A stretch of DNA of 36,557 bases from Acidobacteriota bacterium (GCA_029861955.1 JAOTYK010000032.1:1-36557), one strand, 5' to 3'; numbered from the stretch's first letter, positions 18,301 to 28,262 are shown. Program-made: numbers and translations. Notes: generated by a model from the sequence alone, not told the origin.

Positions 18301-18354
18301 CGTGTGAGGAACCCCGGACATTCCGAAGCCGGCCACGGGGCCGGTGAGGCATAG
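15316..18354 (+). CDS. actB: Alternative complex III subunit B, fused molybdopterin-like and iron-sulfur protein
   Basis: A 1012-residue fusion typical of ActB. A Tat signal is present (SRRNFLKLMGAS, Arg48-Arg49), ending in LAGMTAC, which could also be lipid-modified. Residues about 70-730 resemble the molybdopterin oxidoreductase family, which in ActB binds no molybdenum. Residues about 770-990 are a four-cluster ferredoxin domain: C782/785/788/792, C837/840/845/849, C869/875/879 and C918/921/948/952. Thr872 (CIGTRYC) replaces one cysteine, giving 15 cysteines, which fits three [4Fe-4S] and one [3Fe-4S]. A histidine-rich linker (H742, 745, 748, 755, 758) separates the two halves. Start 15316 has GAGGA nine bases upstream; ATG 15325, overlapping the actA stop, is an alternative. 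Confidence 0.95.
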   Translation: MSSMKHDDTSVPEYWRSLDELADSDDFRTFVENEFPASADQMLTPASRRNFLKLMGASMALAGMTACRWPSEEILPFSERPEGFVPGTPRHFATAMQISGVASGVVVSSYDGRPVKIEGNELHPDSLGSTGLLAQASLLELYDPDRSDHVCRKGTDGVETSEWAAFDAFADEHFAAQAANGGRELRVLAGADGSPTLQRMRRHFAERFPAAAWVEYEAISRDNIRQGGRLAFGRDLRPHWALDHASVIVSFDDDFLAQHPNAVRYARDFVAGRKTDDDHHDAFNRLYVVEGCHTMTGSVADRRIPVDTHSIAAYVGCVAAHLFLEAGLQLPAGVGSLRQTLEGFRSHALYASIDASLIVDLMAHRGASLLAVGPGQPAEIHALVGVLNMALGNIGKTLTFTAESDANRPHHVDAIAGLVEEMQSGQVDTLVILEGNPLYDAPADLNFASALEKVGTVIRAGRYVDETSAVADWHLPLAHYLETWGDARGYRGTYSVTQPLIDPLRNGRSAIEILATLVGEATGGYDAVKSTFAQQIGDEAWRGALHDGLVRDSELATTQPGQLADGWVSSLSSFATAAEAGYRVVFLTDARVRDGRFANNGWLQEVPDSVTKLTWDNAALVGVATAKAIGVKHGQMLRVEHGGHSLELPVYILPGQAPETIGVALGYGRRHGGQIATDAGFDAYPLRTREAMAWAAVQVQPMAGSFKLATTQNHWAIDPIGTDTTEERVPILVHEIDIKDLHGGHDDHGEGGGGHGSHEVNLWQPHEYEGYKWGMTIDLNDCTGCNVCIVACQSENNIPVVGRDEVIRGREMHWIRVDRYFQGDADAPSISFQPVTCHHCENAPCEQVCPVAATVHDAEGLNVMVYNRCIGTRYCANNCPYKVRRFNYFNNHLDQSPMETMIYNPQVSKRSRGVMEKCTFCTQRIAAAKITAGNEDRKIRDGEVVPACAQACPTRAITFGDLNDEGSRVLAKQKDPRAYAMLEELNVRPRLRYLSRVRNPGHSEAGHGAGEA

Positions 18355-18363
18355 AAGGAAATC

Positions 18364-19773
18364 ATGGCATCCATCACCGCCGGGCAGCGAGACCCGCTAG
18401 ACAACACCCACGATGTTCCGGGGGAACGTGCGCCCCTGATCATCGGCCACGACTACGCGTCGGTCACCGACGCCGTCTGTGGCCTGGCGGAACGGACCAC
18501 CGCATCCAAGGCTTGGTGGCTGGCGTTCGGGTTCTCCGCATCCCTGACCGGAATGCTGTTTGCGATGGTCGGCTACCTGATCTGGACCGGTATCGGTGTG
18601 TGGGGTGTCAACGCACCCGTCGGTTGGGGCTTCGCGATCATCAACTTCGTCTTCTGGGTCGGTATCGGCCACGCGGGCACGCTGATCTCCGCCATCCTCT
18701 TCCTTCTAAGGCAGAACTGGCGAACCAGTATCAACCGCTTCGCCGAGGCGATGACGATCTTCGCGGTTATCTGCGCCGGGCTGTTCCCCGGGATCCATGT
18801 CGGTCGCGTCTGGCTGGCCTACTGGATGTTCCCGATCCCGAATCAGATGAGCATGTGGCCCAACTTCCGCAGCCCGCTGCTGTGGGATGTCTTCGCGGTC
18901 AGTACCTACTTCACGGTCTCGGCGTTGTTCTGGTATGTCGGCATGATCCCCGACCTTGCGACTCTGCGAGATCGGGCGACCGGTAAGGTGCGTCAGGTCA
19001 TCTACGGCGCGCTGGCCCAGGGCTGGCGTGGCTCCAATCGACACTGGCAGAACTACGAGCGGGTCTATTTGATCCTTGCCGCCCTGGCGACGCCGCTGGT
19101 GTTGTCGGTCCACTCGGTCGTTAGTTTCGACTTTGCCGCCTCGATCATTCCCGGTTGGCATACGACGATCTTCCCGCCGTACTTCGTGGCCGGCGCGGTC
19201 TTCTGTGGCTTCGCGATGGTGGTGTTATTGGCGGTTCCGGTGCGGGCGATGTTCGGCCTCAAGAGCGTCATCACCATGCGTCACCTGGACAACATGAACA
19301 AGATCATCCTGGCCACCAGCCTGATGGTCGGTTACGCGTATTCGGTCGAGTTCTTCGTCGCCTGGTACAGCGCCAACCCTTACGAATACTTCGCGTTCAT
19401 GAACCGAGCGATGGGCAACTACGCATGGGGCTATTGGATCATGGTCAGCTGCAACGTGCTGGCGCCTCAGGTCTTCTGGTTCAAGCGGATGCGAACCTCG
19501 CCGATCGGGATGGTGATTGTCGCGATCCTGGTGAACATCGGCATGTGGTTCGAGCGATTCGTCATCGTCGTTATCTCGCTCAGCCGCGACTTCTTGCCGT
19601 CCAGCTGGGGCAAGTACATTCCGACCTGGGTCGACATCCTGACGCTGATCGGAAGTTTCGGCCTGTTCTTCACGCTGTTCCTGCTCTTCATCCGCTTCGT
19701 TCCGATCGTCGCGGTCTCGGAGGTCAAGGGCGTGATGCAGCAGCCGCGTAAGGGTCGGGAGGCGGAAGCATGA
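18364..19773 (+). CDS. actC: Alternative complex III subunit C, NrfD-like quinol-binding membrane protein
   Basis: A 469-residue integral membrane protein with about ten helices of the NrfD/PsrC family. The region [20 protein letters not shown] and the following [19 protein letters not shown] are the usual quinol-site helices. In alternative complex III, ActC receives electrons from quinol and is the main proton-path candidate. AAGGA lies five bases before the ATG. It follows actB by nine bases and overlaps actD by four. Confidence 0.95.
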   Translation: MASITAGQRDPLDNTHDVPGERAPLIIGHDYASVTDAVCGLAERTTASKAWWLAFGFSASLTGMLFAMVGYLIWTGIGVWGVNAPVGWGFAIINFVFWVGIGHAGTLISAILFLLRQNWRTSINRFAEAMTIFAVICAGLFPGIHVGRVWLAYWMFPIPNQMSMWPNFRSPLLWDVFAVSTYFTVSALFWYVGMIPDLATLRDRATGKVRQVIYGALAQGWRGSNRHWQNYERVYLILAALATPLVLSVHSVVSFDFAASIIPGWHTTIFPPYFVAGAVFCGFAMVVLLAVPVRAMFGLKSVITMRHLDNMNKIILATSLMVGYAYSVEFFVAWYSANPYEYFAFMNRAMGNYAWGYWIMVSCNVLAPQVFWFKRMRTSPIGMVIVAILVNIGMWFERFVIVVISLSRDFLPSSWGKYIPTWVDILTLIGSFGLFFTLFLLFIRFVPIVAVSEVKGVMQQPRKGREAEA

Positions 19774-20297
19774 GTCATTTCGGACTTCTCGCCGAGTACG
19801 AGACACCGCAAGAACTGATGCAGGCGGCCAAGAAGGTTCGCGATGCCGGTTTCAAGAAGTGGGACTGCCACACGCCGTTCCCGGTGCACGGACTTGATGG
19901 AGCCATGGGTCTCGGTAGCCCCAAGCTGCCGTGGGTCGTGATGGGCGCCGGTGCCACCGGCACCGCGCTAGCCGTGCTGTTGCAGTGGTGGACCAATGCC
20001 GTCGACTACCAGGTGGTCGTCAGCGGCAAGCCGCTCTGGAGCATCCCGGCCAATATTCCGATCGTCTTCGAGGTCACCGTGCTGTTGAGCGCGTTGACTG
20101 CGTTCGCCTGTCTGTTCGTCTTTAACAATCTGCCGAAGTTCTATCACCCGACGTTCCGCAGTCAGCGCTTCAAGCGCGCGACCACGGACAAGTTCTTCAT
20201 CGTTGTCGAGGCTGCCGACCCTCAGTTCGATTCACAGAAGACCCAGGCGCTTCTTGAATCGACCGGTGCCGACCACATCGAGACTCTGGAGGATTGA
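19770..20297 (+). CDS. actD: Alternative complex III subunit D, DUF3341 membrane protein
   Basis: A 175-residue protein with a soluble N-terminal part ([20 protein letters not shown]) and two membrane helices at about 55-77 and 97-118, then a soluble tail. This is the DUF3341/ActD architecture; the subunit packs beside ActC. It carries no cofactor site. It starts in the actC stop (ATGA), and its 3' end provides the GGAGGA Shine-Dalgarno sequence of actE. Confidence 0.92.
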   Translation: MSHFGLLAEYETPQELMQAAKKVRDAGFKKWDCHTPFPVHGLDGAMGLGSPKLPWVVMGAGATGTALAVLLQWWTNAVDYQVVVSGKPLWSIPANIPIVFEVTVLLSALTAFACLFVFNNLPKFYHPTFRSQRFKRATTDKFFIVVEAADPQFDSQKTQALLESTGADHIETLED

Positions 20298-20301
20298 CGG
20301 G

Positions 20302-20967
20302 ATGCCGCTGCTGCCACCGTTGCCGGATCTATCCCTCGTCCCACGCTGGTTGTGGGTGACGCTGTTGGTGTTGGCCTGTTTCGCGCCGATTCCGTTCGCC
20401 ATGGTTGCCCGCATGAGAAGCGTTCCGGCGGAACAGCCGCGGATTCACATCGTGCCCAACATGGACAACCAGGGACGTTACAAGGCCCAGCAGGCCAATC
20501 CCGAATTCCTTGACGGTCGCGCGATGCGTGAGGCGCCGGAACATACGGTCGCCCGCGAAGCGTCCCGAACCGTCGGTGCCATCGACACCGGATTCACCGA
20601 GAGCGGTTACGTTACGGAGATCCCGTTCCCGGTCACGGAAGAGTTCGTTCGTCGTGGCCAGGATCGATTCGATATCTACTGCGCGCCGTGTCACGGTTAT
20701 GCCGGTTACGGCGATGGGATGATCGCGCAGCGGGCCGACTTCCTCGCACAGGGAACCTGGGTTCAGCCGGCGTCGCTCCATGAGGATCCCGCGACGACAC
20801 GTGAGATCGGTTTCTTCTTCAACACCATCACCAACGGCGTTCGCAACATGCCGGCGTACGGTTCGCAGATCTCGGTAGACGATCGCTGGGCCATCGTGTC
20901 GTACGTGAAGGCGCTCCAACTGAGCCAGGGCGGCGGACTGCAGGCCGGTCAGGAGGCTGCGCAGTGA
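20302..20967 (+). CDS. actE: Alternative complex III subunit E, monoheme cytochrome c
   Basis: A 221-residue protein with an N-terminal membrane segment (about 16-37) and a C-terminal class I cytochrome c. The heme site is C127-A-P-C130-H131, and Met183 in NMPAYG is the likely distal ligand. ActE is the mobile-side electron carrier of alternative complex III. The ATG at 20302 was chosen over upstream in-frame starts because GGAGGA (20288-20293) lies eight bases before it and because the earlier part is inside actD. The stop overlaps the GTG of actF. Confidence 0.95.
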   Translation: MPLLPPLPDLSLVPRWLWVTLLVLACFAPIPFAMVARMRSVPAEQPRIHIVPNMDNQGRYKAQQANPEFLDGRAMREAPEHTVAREASRTVGAIDTGFTESGYVTEIPFPVTEEFVRRGQDRFDIYCAPCHGYAGYGDGMIAQRADFLAQGTWVQPASLHEDPATTREIGFFFNTITNGVRNMPAYGSQISVDDRWAIVSYVKALQLSQGGGLQAGQEAAQ

Positions 20968-22184
20968 GACATTCGTCACAACCGATCACGCTGGATCCGA
21001 CCCAGATGAGGCTTGGGGCCGGGGCGCGTCGCTGGGCGGTGGTCTTCGCGATCATCGGAGTCGCCGGTCTGGCTGTCTCGTATTTCCTGGGTCCGATGGC
21101 CGGGGACGAGGCGCGCAAGACGTTTTTCCACAGCTATCTCGTCAACTTCATGTACTTCCTCAGCCTGGGGCTGGGGTCGCTGTTCTTCGTCCTCGTCTCG
21201 CATCTCGTGCGCGCCGGCTGGAATGCCACGGTCCGACGCATCGCCGAGGTGATCGCCTGGACGCTGATCCCGATGGTCGTGCCGGCCCTGGTGTTGCTGT
21301 GGGGGATGAACGACCTCTACGAGTGGAGCATCCCGGCGGTCGTCGAGCACGACGCGATCCTCCAACACAAGGCCAGCTTCCTCAATCCGACCTTCTTCAC
21401 AATCCGGTTTGCGATCTACTTCATCGTCTGGGGTGGATTGTCGTGGTGGTATCTCGGTCGCTCGGTTCGCCAGGATAGCGTCGGCGGCGTCGCCATCAGT
21501 AGTGGACTCGAGCGGATGGCGCCTCTGGCGATGATCGCCTACGCGTTGACCGTGACGCTGGCAGCGTTCGACTGGATGATGTCTCTCAGCGCCCACTGGT
21601 TCAGTACGATCTACGGTGTCTACTACTTCGCCGGAAGCGCTCTGGCGGCGTTTTCGCTCTGTGCGATTCTGACTCACCGGCTGAAACAGAGCGGCAAGCT
21701 CGGACCCGCCGTCAACCCGGTGCACTTCCACGACCTGGGCAAGCTGATGTTCGCGTTCGTCGTCTTCTGGTCGTACATCGCGTTCTCGCAGTACATGCTG
21801 ATCTGGTACGCCAACATGCCGGAGGAGACGGTCTTCTTCGAGTTGCGGCAGAACACGACCTGGGTCTTCCTCAGCGTTATGCTTCTCGTCGGCCACTTCG
21901 CGTTGCCGTTCTTGGGCCTGATCTCGCGTATCCCTAAACTGCGTCCTGCGCTGCTTAGTCTTCTCGGGGTCTGGGTCCTGGTGATCCACTGGTTCGATCT
22001 GTTCTACCTGGTGATCCCGGCCAGCCGACCGGACGGTCCGGCGTTCAATCTGATGGACGTGACCTGCTTCGTCGGTCTCGGCGGGATCTTCCTGGCATTG
22101 TTCATCTGGCGACTGGCGGGTGTCTCCCTGGTTGCGGTCAAGGATCCTCGCTTGCACGAGTCCATGGAGTTGGGTCATGCATGA
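20964..22184 (+). CDS. actF: Alternative complex III subunit F, second NrfD-like membrane protein
   Basis: A 406-residue membrane protein with about ten helices, related to ActC. It starts with GTG inside the actE stop (GTGA), with a perfect AGGAGG at 20951-20956 seven bases upstream. The regions HSYLVNFMYFLSLGLGSLFFV and AAFDWMMSLSAHWFSTIYGV are characteristic of ActF. The subunit pairs with ActC in the complex and has been proposed to contribute a quinol site or proton pathway. The small downstream gene overlaps its 3' end by eight bases. Confidence 0.94.
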   Translation: MRHSSQPITLDPTQMRLGAGARRWAVVFAIIGVAGLAVSYFLGPMAGDEARKTFFHSYLVNFMYFLSLGLGSLFFVLVSHLVRAGWNATVRRIAEVIAWTLIPMVVPALVLLWGMNDLYEWSIPAVVEHDAILQHKASFLNPTFFTIRFAIYFIVWGGLSWWYLGRSVRQDSVGGVAISSGLERMAPLAMIAYALTVTLAAFDWMMSLSAHWFSTIYGVYYFAGSALAAFSLCAILTHRLKQSGKLGPAVNPVHFHDLGKLMFAFVVFWSYIAFSQYMLIWYANMPEETVFFELRQNTTWVFLSVMLLVGHFALPFLGLISRIPKLRPALLSLLGVWVLVIHWFDLFYLVIPASRPDGPAFNLMDVTCFVGLGGIFLALFIWRLAGVSLVAVKDPRLHESMELGHA

Positions 22185-22503
22185 TTCTTCTCATCACGAC
22201 GAGCCGCTCACCATGGTCGAGCCGGGGAAGAACGACCCCACGGCGTCGATCACCTGGATCGTGACGGCAATTTCGGTGGGTCTGCTGATCACCATCGTCT
22301 TGCTGTCGGATGCCTTCTTCCATTCCACGGTCGTCGGCGAGTCCAATCGCAAGAAGTTTGACTACGTCAATCCAGAGCTTCGCAAGATTCAGACCGAGCA
22401 GAAGCAGCTGTTGATGGAGACCCGCGTGCTGGACGAAGCGACCGGCCGGGTATCGATGCCCATCGACGCGGCGATCGAGAAACTCGTGGCGGAACAGAAA
22501 TGA
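22177..22503 (+). CDS. Small single-helix protein of the ACIII-oxidase operon
   Basis: A 108-residue protein with a histidine-rich start (MHDSSHHDEP), one membrane helix (about 24-45) and a charged extracytoplasmic tail ending in GRVSMPIDAAIEKLVAEQK. GGAG lies seven bases before the ATG at 22177. Upstream in-frame starts lie inside actF and are unlikely. It sits between actF and sco. Small one-helix proteins with a similar 'vsiPId.Ame.la' ending are, from memory, frequent at this place in such operons and could be an ActG-like accessory subunit or an assembly factor, but I cannot assign a function. Confidence 0.75.
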   Translation: MHDSSHHDEPLTMVEPGKNDPTASITWIVTAISVGLLITIVLLSDAFFHSTVVGESNRKKFDYVNPELRKIQTEQKQLLMETRVLDEATGRVSMPIDAAIEKLVAEQK

Positions 22504-23342
22504 GATTCCTCCTCGCCATCGCGATCCTGTGTAGCGTCCTGTCGCCGGTCATGGCCCAGGTCGCAGGGGAGATCCCTCCCCATCTGCGCAGCGTCGATGT
22601 CGACGAGAAGCTGGATCAGCTTGTTCCCCTGAACGCGCAGTTCGTCGATGAGCGCGGACGGCCGGTTCAACTGGGGGACTACTTCGAGGACGAGCGGCCG
22701 GTGGTACTGGTCATGGCCTACTACCGCTGTCCCATGCTCTGCTCTCTGGTCCTTGATGGACTTGTCGACGTGCTGGGTGATCTGGAGGGGCAGCCCGGGA
22801 AGGACTATCAGATCCTCACCGTCAGTATCGACCCCACCGAGTCGCCCACCCTGGCCCAATCCAAGCGGCAGACGTATCTCCGCGCGCTGGGGCGTCCGGG
22901 GGCCGACGAGGGTTGGCACTTCCTGACCGGCCGCAAGGAGCAGATCGACGCGGTGGCCGATGCCATCGGCTTTCGCTATCGCTACGTCGAGGATCGCGGG
23001 GAATACGCCCATCCGGCGTTGCTGACGGTGCTGACCCCCGAGGGCAAGATCTCGCGTTACCTCTACGGGGTCAAATGGGAACCGGACACCGTGCGGTTGT
23101 CGCTGGTGGAGGCGTCTAACGGGGCCATCGGCACGACGGTCGAGCGAATCCTGCTCTCCTGCTACGGTTACGATGCCACCGAGGGTCGCTACGGCCCGGT
23201 TGCCATGAAGATCATGCGTACCGGCGGCGTGCTGACCGTGATCGTTTTTGGACTCGTGCTTATTTCCTTCTGGCTCCGTGAGCGAAGCGGCGCCAAGAGA
23301 ACGCCCCCCGTGCCGATCACGCTGGGCGAGAGGAACGTCTGA
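22500..23342 (+). CDS. sco: Sco1/SenC-type copper chaperone for cytochrome oxidase
   Basis: A 280-residue protein with an N-terminal signal (MRFLLAIAILCSVLSPVMAQ) and a thioredoxin-like Sco domain. The copper ligands are all present: C77-P-M-L-C81 and His171 (EYAHPALL). A C-terminal membrane helix (about 242-262) anchors it facing the periplasm. Sco proteins deliver copper to, or reduce, the CuA site of oxidase subunit II, encoded by the next gene. Its start overlaps the preceding stop, and its own TGA shares one base with the coxB ATG. Confidence 0.93.
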   Translation: MRFLLAIAILCSVLSPVMAQVAGEIPPHLRSVDVDEKLDQLVPLNAQFVDERGRPVQLGDYFEDERPVVLVMAYYRCPMLCSLVLDGLVDVLGDLEGQPGKDYQILTVSIDPTESPTLAQSKRQTYLRALGRPGADEGWHFLTGRKEQIDAVADAIGFRYRYVEDRGEYAHPALLTVLTPEGKISRYLYGVKWEPDTVRLSLVEASNGAIGTTVERILLSCYGYDATEGRYGPVAMKIMRTGGVLTVIVFGLVLISFWLRERSGAKRTPPVPITLGERNV

Positions 23343-24286
23343 TGGTTGCCTCAAGCTTCTGGCTGCCGGAACAGATGTCGACCATCGCGGAACGGGTCGA
23401 CGCCGACTGGGACCTGGTCTTCTGGATCAGTACCTTCTTCTTCTTCCTGGTCGTCGGCCTGATGTTCTATTTCGTCTTCCGCTACCGGTCGAAGCCGGGC
23501 GGGAAGGCGTCCTCCAACGTCACCCATCACACCGCACTCGAGGTGTTCTGGACCGTGATCCCGTGCCTCCTGGTCGTGGTCCTGTTCTGGCAGAGCTACA
23601 AGACCTACCTACATATGACCGTGCCGCCGGATGGCGCGTACGAGATCCAGGTCACCGGTCAGAAATGGAACTGGTTGTTTACCTATCCCAACGGTTGGGT
23701 CGATGGCGATCTGCATGTCTGGGTCGGCGAGCCGGTCACCTTGATCCTGTCGTCCGAGGATGTGATCCACGCACTTTACGTCCCGGAGTCCCGGCTCAAG
23801 CTGGATGTGGTGCCGGGTCGCTATCGAAAGATGTGGTTCGAGCCGACCAAAGCGGGTGAATTCGACATCTATTGTGCCGAGTACTGCGGTACCGAGCACT
23901 CGTCGATGATGTCCAAGCTAGTGGTCCACGAGTCGCGAGACGCCTTCGACGTGTGGATGGCCGACGCCTCAAACCTTCACGATAAATTCCCACCGGCAGA
24001 AGTCGGTGCGTTGCTCTACAACAAGTTCGGGTGCAAGCAGTGTCACTCGATCGACGGCACCGCCGGTATTGCACCGACGTTTACCGGGTTGTACGGAAGT
24101 CGGGAAACACTCACCACCGGGGAATCCATCCTGGTCGACGAGAATTACGTCCGGGAGTCGATCCTCGAACCCAAGGCCAAGGTGACGGCAGGCTTCGATC
24201 CTGTCATGCCGACGTTTCAGGGACGATTCAATGACGATGACATCAACGCCATCATCGCGTACCTGAAGACGCTAGAGCAGGAGTGA
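23342..24286 (+). CDS. coxB: Cytochrome c oxidase subunit II with fused cytochrome c (caa3 type)
   Basis: A 314-residue protein with two membrane helices (about 26-48 and 70-90), a cupredoxin CuA domain and a C-terminal cytochrome c. CuA ligands are visible: His143, then C178-A-E-Y-C182-G-T-E-H186-S-S-M189. The heme motif is C231-K-Q-C234-H235, with Met289 (VMPTF) as distal ligand. The fused heme domain defines caa3-type oxidases and lets the enzyme accept electrons directly from alternative complex III. No clear lipobox is seen at the N-terminus. Confidence 0.95.
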   Translation: MVASSFWLPEQMSTIAERVDADWDLVFWISTFFFFLVVGLMFYFVFRYRSKPGGKASSNVTHHTALEVFWTVIPCLLVVVLFWQSYKTYLHMTVPPDGAYEIQVTGQKWNWLFTYPNGWVDGDLHVWVGEPVTLILSSEDVIHALYVPESRLKLDVVPGRYRKMWFEPTKAGEFDIYCAEYCGTEHSSMMSKLVVHESRDAFDVWMADASNLHDKFPPAEVGALLYNKFGCKQCHSIDGTAGIAPTFTGLYGSRETLTTGESILVDENYVRESILEPKAKVTAGFDPVMPTFQGRFNDDDINAIIAYLKTLEQE

Positions 24287-24293
24287 GGTTGCT

Positions 24294-25967
<1,674 letters not shown>

Positions 25968-25984
25968 GCGAGCTGGAGTAGCAG

Positions 25985-26839
25985 ATGTCCGATACCCAAC
26001 AGAGTGGCCACGGCGAGCACGACCACCCGTCGTTCTTGCAGCACCACTTCGAGACACCGGAGCAACAGGCCGACGCCACCAAGTTCGGCATGTGGCTGTT
26101 TCTCGCCACAGAGATCCTGTTGTTCGGCGGACTGTTCTGTGCCTATGCGATCTATCGGGCCAACCACCCCGAAGTGTTCATGTACGCCCATCAGTTCCTC
26201 GACAAGAACCTGGGTGCCATCAACACCGTGGTGTTGCTCGTCTCCAGCCTGACGATGGCCTGGGGTGTTCGCGCGGCCCAGTTGAACCAGCAGAAGCTCC
26301 TCAAGATCCTGCTGACCCTGACGCTCCTCGGTGGCTTTGGCTTCATGGGCATCAAGAGCGTCGAGTACAAGTCCAAGTTCGATCACGGGACGCTGTGGGG
26401 CAAGAAGTACCAGTCCCAGGCACACCACGGCGATGCGGCCACCGAGTCGCACGAAGCCGCCGAGAGCCACGACGCCGTCGCCGACGATCACGCCGCGGAT
26501 CTGAGCGGAGATGTGAGCGGATTTGTCGCCGAGGTCTCGACGGTGGCCCGAGCCGCGGACGCGCCACGGGGGCTTGCCGAGAGTCACGGCGAGGATAGCC
26601 ACGAGATACCGGAGCCCAGCAAGGCACCGATCTTCTTCGGCATCTATTTCCTGATGACCGGTCTGCACGGGCTTCACGTCCTGATCGGCATGGGCGCCAT
26701 CTCGTGGCTGCTCTATCGCTCGGCGAAGGGTCACTTCTCCAGCGCGTACTACACGCCGGTCGATCTTGTCGGGCTCTACTGGCATCTCGTCGATCTGATC
26801 TGGATCTTCCTCTTCCCACTCCTCTACCTGATCCACTAG
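25985..26839 (+). CDS. coxC: Cytochrome c oxidase subunit III with long histidine-rich insertion
   Basis: A 284-residue subunit III with five helices typical of bacterial short forms: KFGMWLFLATEILLFGGLF, then NTVVLLVSSLTMAWGVR, LLKILLTLTLLGGFGFMGIK, the conserved FFGIYFLMTGLHGLHVLIGM, and a C-terminal helix with YWHLVDLIWIFLFPLLYLIH. Residues about 140-210 between helices three and four are a low-complexity loop rich in His, Asp, Glu and Ala, with His at 147, 148, 156, 162, 169, 201 and 206. The N-terminus is also His-rich. Subunit III supports stability of the oxidase. The loop is longer than I would expect from standard members. Confidence 0.93.
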   Translation: MSDTQQSGHGEHDHPSFLQHHFETPEQQADATKFGMWLFLATEILLFGGLFCAYAIYRANHPEVFMYAHQFLDKNLGAINTVVLLVSSLTMAWGVRAAQLNQQKLLKILLTLTLLGGFGFMGIKSVEYKSKFDHGTLWGKKYQSQAHHGDAATESHEAAESHDAVADDHAADLSGDVSGFVAEVSTVARAADAPRGLAESHGEDSHEIPEPSKAPIFFGIYFLMTGLHGLHVLIGMGAISWLLYRSAKGHFSSAYYTPVDLVGLYWHLVDLIWIFLFPLLYLIH

Positions 26840-26857
26840 ACGAAGACGGATTTGAAT

Positions 26858-27208
26858 ATGAGTCAATCGGAAGCCCACTCTCACGAAAACGTTGTCGGAC
26901 ACGTCGTCCCGCTGAAGTTGCTGTTCGGCATCCTCGGGACGTTGCTGTTTCTAACGTTCGTGACGGTCGCCATCACGTGGTTCGATCTGGGGCCCTTCAA
27001 CTTGATCGCTGCAATGGCCATTGCAGTCGTCAAGGGTTCGCTGGTCTGTTTGTACTTCATGCACCTGCGTTGGGATCGACCCTTCAACTCGTTTGTCCTG
27101 ATCATCTCGCTCGTTTTTCTGGCGGTCTTCATCTGCTTTGTGATGCTGGATTCGTTCGCCTACCAGCCCGATCTGATTCCGGACTACGCACCCGAACTCC
27201 AGCGGTGA
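26858..27208 (+). CDS. coxD: Cytochrome c oxidase subunit IV, bacterial type
   Basis: A 116-residue protein with three helices: LKLLFGILGTLLFLTFVTVA, NLIAAMAIAVVKGSLVCLYF and VLIISLVFLAVFICFVMLDS. The motif KGSLVCLYFMHLRWD between helices two and three is characteristic of the prokaryotic subunit IV family. The start at 26858 was preferred over a TTG six bases upstream. The N-terminus contains AHSHENVVGH. It overlaps the following gene by four bases (GTGA). Confidence 0.9.
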   Translation: MSQSEAHSHENVVGHVVPLKLLFGILGTLLFLTFVTVAITWFDLGPFNLIAAMAIAVVKGSLVCLYFMHLRWDRPFNSFVLIISLVFLAVFICFVMLDSFAYQPDLIPDYAPELQR

Positions 27209-27804
27209 CCCGGGGTCCATCGATCCTGAGACCCGGGGGCGATCGTTCCGAAATCGTCCCGGGCGCCAGGATCCTCGGGATCGGCGTCTTCCTGGCATCG
27301 ATCTCGATGCTGTTCCTTGCGGTGATCGTGGCCTACGTGGTGGTCCGTCATAAGGCTCCGAACTGGCCGCCGCTGGACGCACCCGCTCTTCCCAAGGTGT
27401 TGTGGCTGAGCACGCTGTCTCTGATCGGCGTCAGCGTCTTCCTGCATCGTGCGCTGGCCACGGTCCGGCGCGGCGTCGCCAAGGCCCTCATGCCGCAGGT
27501 CGGGTTTGCCGCGTTCTTTGCCACGATCTTCCTGCTCAGTCAGGGAGCCGCCTGGCTCTACTTCATGCAGAACGATACGACCTTCGAGCGGCATCTGTTC
27601 GCGTTTACGTTCTACATGTTGACGGGTCTCCACGGGCTCCACATCCTGGGCGGAATGATCGGCTTCGTGGTTCTCTTTGTGCGGGTCTGGCAGGGCGAGT
27701 TCAGCTGGGCCAATACGGGCAGCCTGCGTTATCACGCGATCTACTGGGACTATCTGCTGGTGGTCTGGGTGGTGCTCTACGGGATCCTGTTGCTGGATCG
27801 CTAG
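27205..27804 (+). CDS. Second subunit-III-like heme-copper oxidase protein
   Basis: A 199-residue membrane protein of the oxidase subunit III family with five helices. It lacks a histidine-rich loop. The conserved element FYMLTGLHGLHILGGMIGF corresponds to the helix-four motif, and YHAIYWDYLLVVWVVLYGIL to the last helix. The GTG start at 27205 overlaps the coxD stop; earlier in-frame starts lie within other genes. Subunit-III paralogues next to subunit IV are known in several phyla. Whether both are in one enzyme, or this one serves another role such as a CtaE/NorE-like accessory, cannot be told. Confidence 0.85.
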   Translation: MTRGPSILRPGGDRSEIVPGARILGIGVFLASISMLFLAVIVAYVVVRHKAPNWPPLDAPALPKVLWLSTLSLIGVSVFLHRALATVRRGVAKALMPQVGFAAFFATIFLLSQGAAWLYFMQNDTTFERHLFAFTFYMLTGLHGLHILGGMIGFVVLFVRVWQGEFSWANTGSLRYHAIYWDYLLVVWVVLYGILLLDR

Positions 27805-27833
27805 GTGCTAGGATGTGGCGACGGAGAGGCCCC

Positions 27834-28262
27834 ATGAGCCAGGAACCCCTACAGATGACGCCTCTGACGACCCCCGTGCGTTGGCTGTACATCGGGTTGG
27901 GATTGGTCCTGGTGGGTGTCGGGGTGGTCGGGATCTTCCTCCCGCTCTTGCCGTCGACAGTCTTCTTCCTGGGGGCGTCGTGCTTCTTCGCCCGCAGCTC
28001 TCCGCGCTTACAGCGGAAACTACTTCAGCATCCACAAGTCGGACCGATGGTCCAGATGGCCCACGGTCGGGCGATGCCGCGGCGGGCCAAGGTGCTCACG
28101 CTGGCGGCGATGTGGAGCGCGATCCTCTTGAGCAGCTGGCTGTCGCCGGGTTGGATCCTTCCGCTGGTGGCGGTGGGGCTGGGGATGATCGGTAGCGCGG
28201 TGATTCTCTACTGGATTCGGACGGTGCCCGTCACCGCTGCACGCTCACTGCAACAACGATAA
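27834..28262 (+). CDS. DUF454 (YbaN-like) inner-membrane protein
   Basis: A 142-residue protein with a first pair of helices in VGVVGIFLPLLPSTVFFLGA, then the conserved CFFARSSPRLQRKLLQHPQV region, and two C-terminal helices. The family, named after E. coli YbaN, has no firmly established function. GGAGAGG at 27823-27829 supports the ATG at 27834; ATG 27813 would add MWRRRGP. It follows the second subunit III by 29 bases and is probably the last gene of the operon. No strong terminator hairpin is visible in the next 85 bases. Confidence 0.85.
   Translation: MSQEPLQMTPLTTPVRWLYIGLGLVLVGVGVVGIFLPLLPSTVFFLGASCFFARSSPRLQRKLLQHPQVGPMVQMAHGRAMPRRAKVLTLAAMWSAILLSSWLSPGWILPLVAVGLGMIGSAVILYWIRTVPVTAARSLQQR

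Noticed and set aside
20976-22178. Long minus-strand open frame (400 codons) across actF
   Set aside because: Fully antisense to a clear actF gene; composition rich in Arg, Gln, Glu and Asp without domains, as expected for the complement of a high-GC membrane-protein gene.
26704-27204. Upstream extension of the second subunit-III-like gene
   Set aside because: It would read through coxC and coxD in another frame; the GTG at 27205 overlapping the coxD stop gives a normal-length family member.
27402-27833. Upstream extension of the DUF454 gene
   Set aside because: Lies out of frame inside the second subunit III gene; ATG 27834 has a strong ribosome site and family-like length.
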